DNA of 7,075 nucleotides from positions 1-7,075 of the forward strand of contig JASEHU010000110.1 of the NCBI GenBank assembly GCA_030018635.1, read 5' to 3'. The DNA comes from a bacterium. GTDB lineage: Bacteria > UBA9089 > CG2-30-40-21 > SBAY01. Position 1 is the stretch's first letter, and every line of letters starts with the position of its first letter. Positions 6,004 to 7,075 of the stretch are shown here, in pieces. The position numbers were made by a program, and so were the translations under genes. The notes beneath the pieces were generated by a model. The model was not told the DNA's origin, made no database searches, and was given only the letters and a program-made list of their open reading frames with translations.

Positions 6004-6972
6004 ATGAACCTTTTGTTATTACTTATAGTTTTAATGTTTACTATCACCTTTTCTTTGTTAATCGTTGGTCTGGTTACCGTTAAAAGGGGTAGAGTCCACA
6101 GTCGACTTAAAAAGTTAACCGTTGTTAAAAACAAAGAACAAGCACCGGTTTCTTTAGATGAAGAGGAATTAGAGAAATCTTTCTTCGAACGGATGATTAA
6201 ACCGGTTATCCAAAAAATAGCCTCAGGTTTTAGTCAGGGAAAAAACCATGAATCCTCTGCCTATCAGGATAGACTTTTATCACAACTCATCATGGCTGGA
6301 AATCCTGGTAATTTACAGCCAAATGAATTTATGGTTCTGCAATTTTTGATAAGTTTGAGCTTGCTATTTATTGTCTTGATGTTGTGTTTATTTATTCAAC
6401 TAAATCCCCCTATCTTAATTCTTGTTTTTGCCTCAAGTGGGTTTACCTTTGGATTCGTAGTCCCTAAGTTCTGGCTAAGCAAACAGGTAACCAAAAGAAA
6501 AAGCCTGATTTCAAGAACATTACCCAATACACTTGATTTATTACAGGTAAGTATGGAGGCGGGATTAGGATTTGACCTATCTTTATCAAAGGTAGTTGAA
6601 AAGACAAAAGGACCATTAGCCCTGGAATTCAAAAAGGCACTGGAGGAAATAGTCATGGGCAAATCTCGTCGGGAGGCATTAAAGGACATTGGAAAACGAG
6701 TCGGGGTAGAAGACTTACAATTATTTATCAATAATATTATTCAGGCAGAACAGCTTGGTGTAGGGATTGCAAAGGTAATTCAAATTCAGGCAGAGCAACT
6801 TAGAACTTTGCGGCGACAACGCACCGAAGAACAAGCAATGAAAGTCCCGGTGAAAATGCTTTTCCCACTCATCTTTTTTATCTTTCCCACAATTCTCCTG
6901 ATTGTCTTAGGTCCTGTCATGCTTAAAATCATGCACGAATTAGGTGCCACAACATTAAAATTCAGCTTTTGA
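6004..6972 (+). CDS. tadC: TadC-like pilus/secretion inner-membrane protein (T2SS F domain)
   Basis: The 322-residue protein has the same topology as its upstream neighbour: an N-terminal membrane helix (about 3-25), a charged linker (about 27-100), two helices (about 109-132 and 135-156), a T2SSF cytoplasmic domain (about 170-285) and a C-terminal helix (about 284-310). Motifs TLPNTLDLLQVSMEAGLGFD (172-191), LALEFKKALEEIVMGKSRREAL (205-226), the QAEQLGVGIAKVIQIQA segment (247-263) and LRRQRTEEQAMKVPVKMLFP (269-288) are characteristic of TadC. It would pair with TadB to form the platform for Flp-type pilus assembly or a related secretion system. The ATG is supported by GAGGTG seven bases upstream. 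No terminator is visible after the TGA; other tad genes (tadA, flp, rcpC) are not in the window. Confidence 0.93.
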   Translation: MNLLLLLIVLMFTITFSLLIVGLVTVKRGRVHSRLKKLTVVKNKEQAPVSLDEEELEKSFFERMIKPVIQKIASGFSQGKNHESSAYQDRLLSQLIMAGNPGNLQPNEFMVLQFLISLSLLFIVLMLCLFIQLNPPILILVFASSGFTFGFVVPKFWLSKQVTKRKSLISRTLPNTLDLLQVSMEAGLGFDLSLSKVVEKTKGPLALEFKKALEEIVMGKSRREALKDIGKRVGVEDLQLFINNIIQAEQLGVGIAKVIQIQAEQLRTLRRQRTEEQAMKVPVKMLFPLIFFIFPTILLIVLGPVMLKIMHELGATTLKFSF

Positions 6973-7020
6973 ATAAATGTTCCCAAACCCAAAAAGAGGT
7001 AATTGGACAGGAACAAAAAT

Positions 7021-7037
7021 ATTCGACCTGTGCAATC
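7021..7037 (+). repeat. Third copy of the outer motif of the 210-bp element
   Basis: ATTCGACCTGTGCAATC here matches the outer end of the inverted-repeat element's right arm (minus strand from 3719) at all but the first bases, and the left arm (3514-3530) with two differences. The hairpins A and B do not follow within the 38 bases left in the window, so this is a solo motif or the end of a different element. Confidence 0.75.
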
Positions 7038-7045
7038 GACATTTA

Positions 7046-7074
7046 TTGACAATTTGTAAGAATTTAGGTAAAAT
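7046..7074 (+). promoter_or_regulatory. Near-consensus sigma70 promoter pointing out of the window
   Basis: TTGACA (7046-7051), a 17-base spacer and TAAAAT (7069-7074) match the sigma70 consensus at 11 of 12 positions. It starts 8 bases after the dispersed motif at 7021-7037 and about 73 bases after the tadC stop, so a downstream gene on the plus strand probably has its own promoter here. Confidence 0.6.
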
Positions 7075-7075
7075 G

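Overview
The window looks like a moderately AT-rich bacterial chromosome with bacterial Shine-Dalgarno sites, sigma70-type promoters and spacers full of short repeats. The gene set (small-type PurL, TadB/TadC-like pilus membrane proteins, an IS1634-type transposase) does not fix the lineage. The abundance of heptanucleotide repeats between genes resembles what is seen in some cyanobacteria and in uncultivated groundwater candidate phyla; that placement is an inference from style, not from a marker gene.

Left part (1-1011), all on the minus strand: the N-terminal 147 codons of an IS1634-type transposase running off the left edge, behind a perfect TTGACA-17-TATAAT promoter; a broken Bro-N domain gene; and an unrecognised 75-residue ORF just upstream of it, with a possible promoter inside the end of purL. 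This is a small accessory, partly decayed patch. Middle (1012-3189, minus): a full-length purL for purine synthesis, standing without purS or purQ in view.

The 633-bp gap 3190-3822 has no intact gene but is dense with structure: a 32-bp perfect inverted repeat over the purL leader, short heptad repeats, a probable C-terminal gene remnant, a composite imperfect inverted repeat of about 210 bp made of two mirrored arms with two hairpins each, and a heptad-built palindrome just before the next gene.

Right part (3823-6972, plus strand): a solenoid-type repeat protein of unknown function, then tadB-like and tadC-like genes for a Tad/Flp-type (type IV-like) pilus or type II secretion platform. They are separated by short gaps that also hold heptad repeats. 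After tadC, a solo copy of the outer motif of the 210-bp element is followed directly by a near-consensus promoter pointing out of the window. No RNA gene, CRISPR array or intact complete mobile element is visible. The most unusual content is the non-coding repeat architecture.
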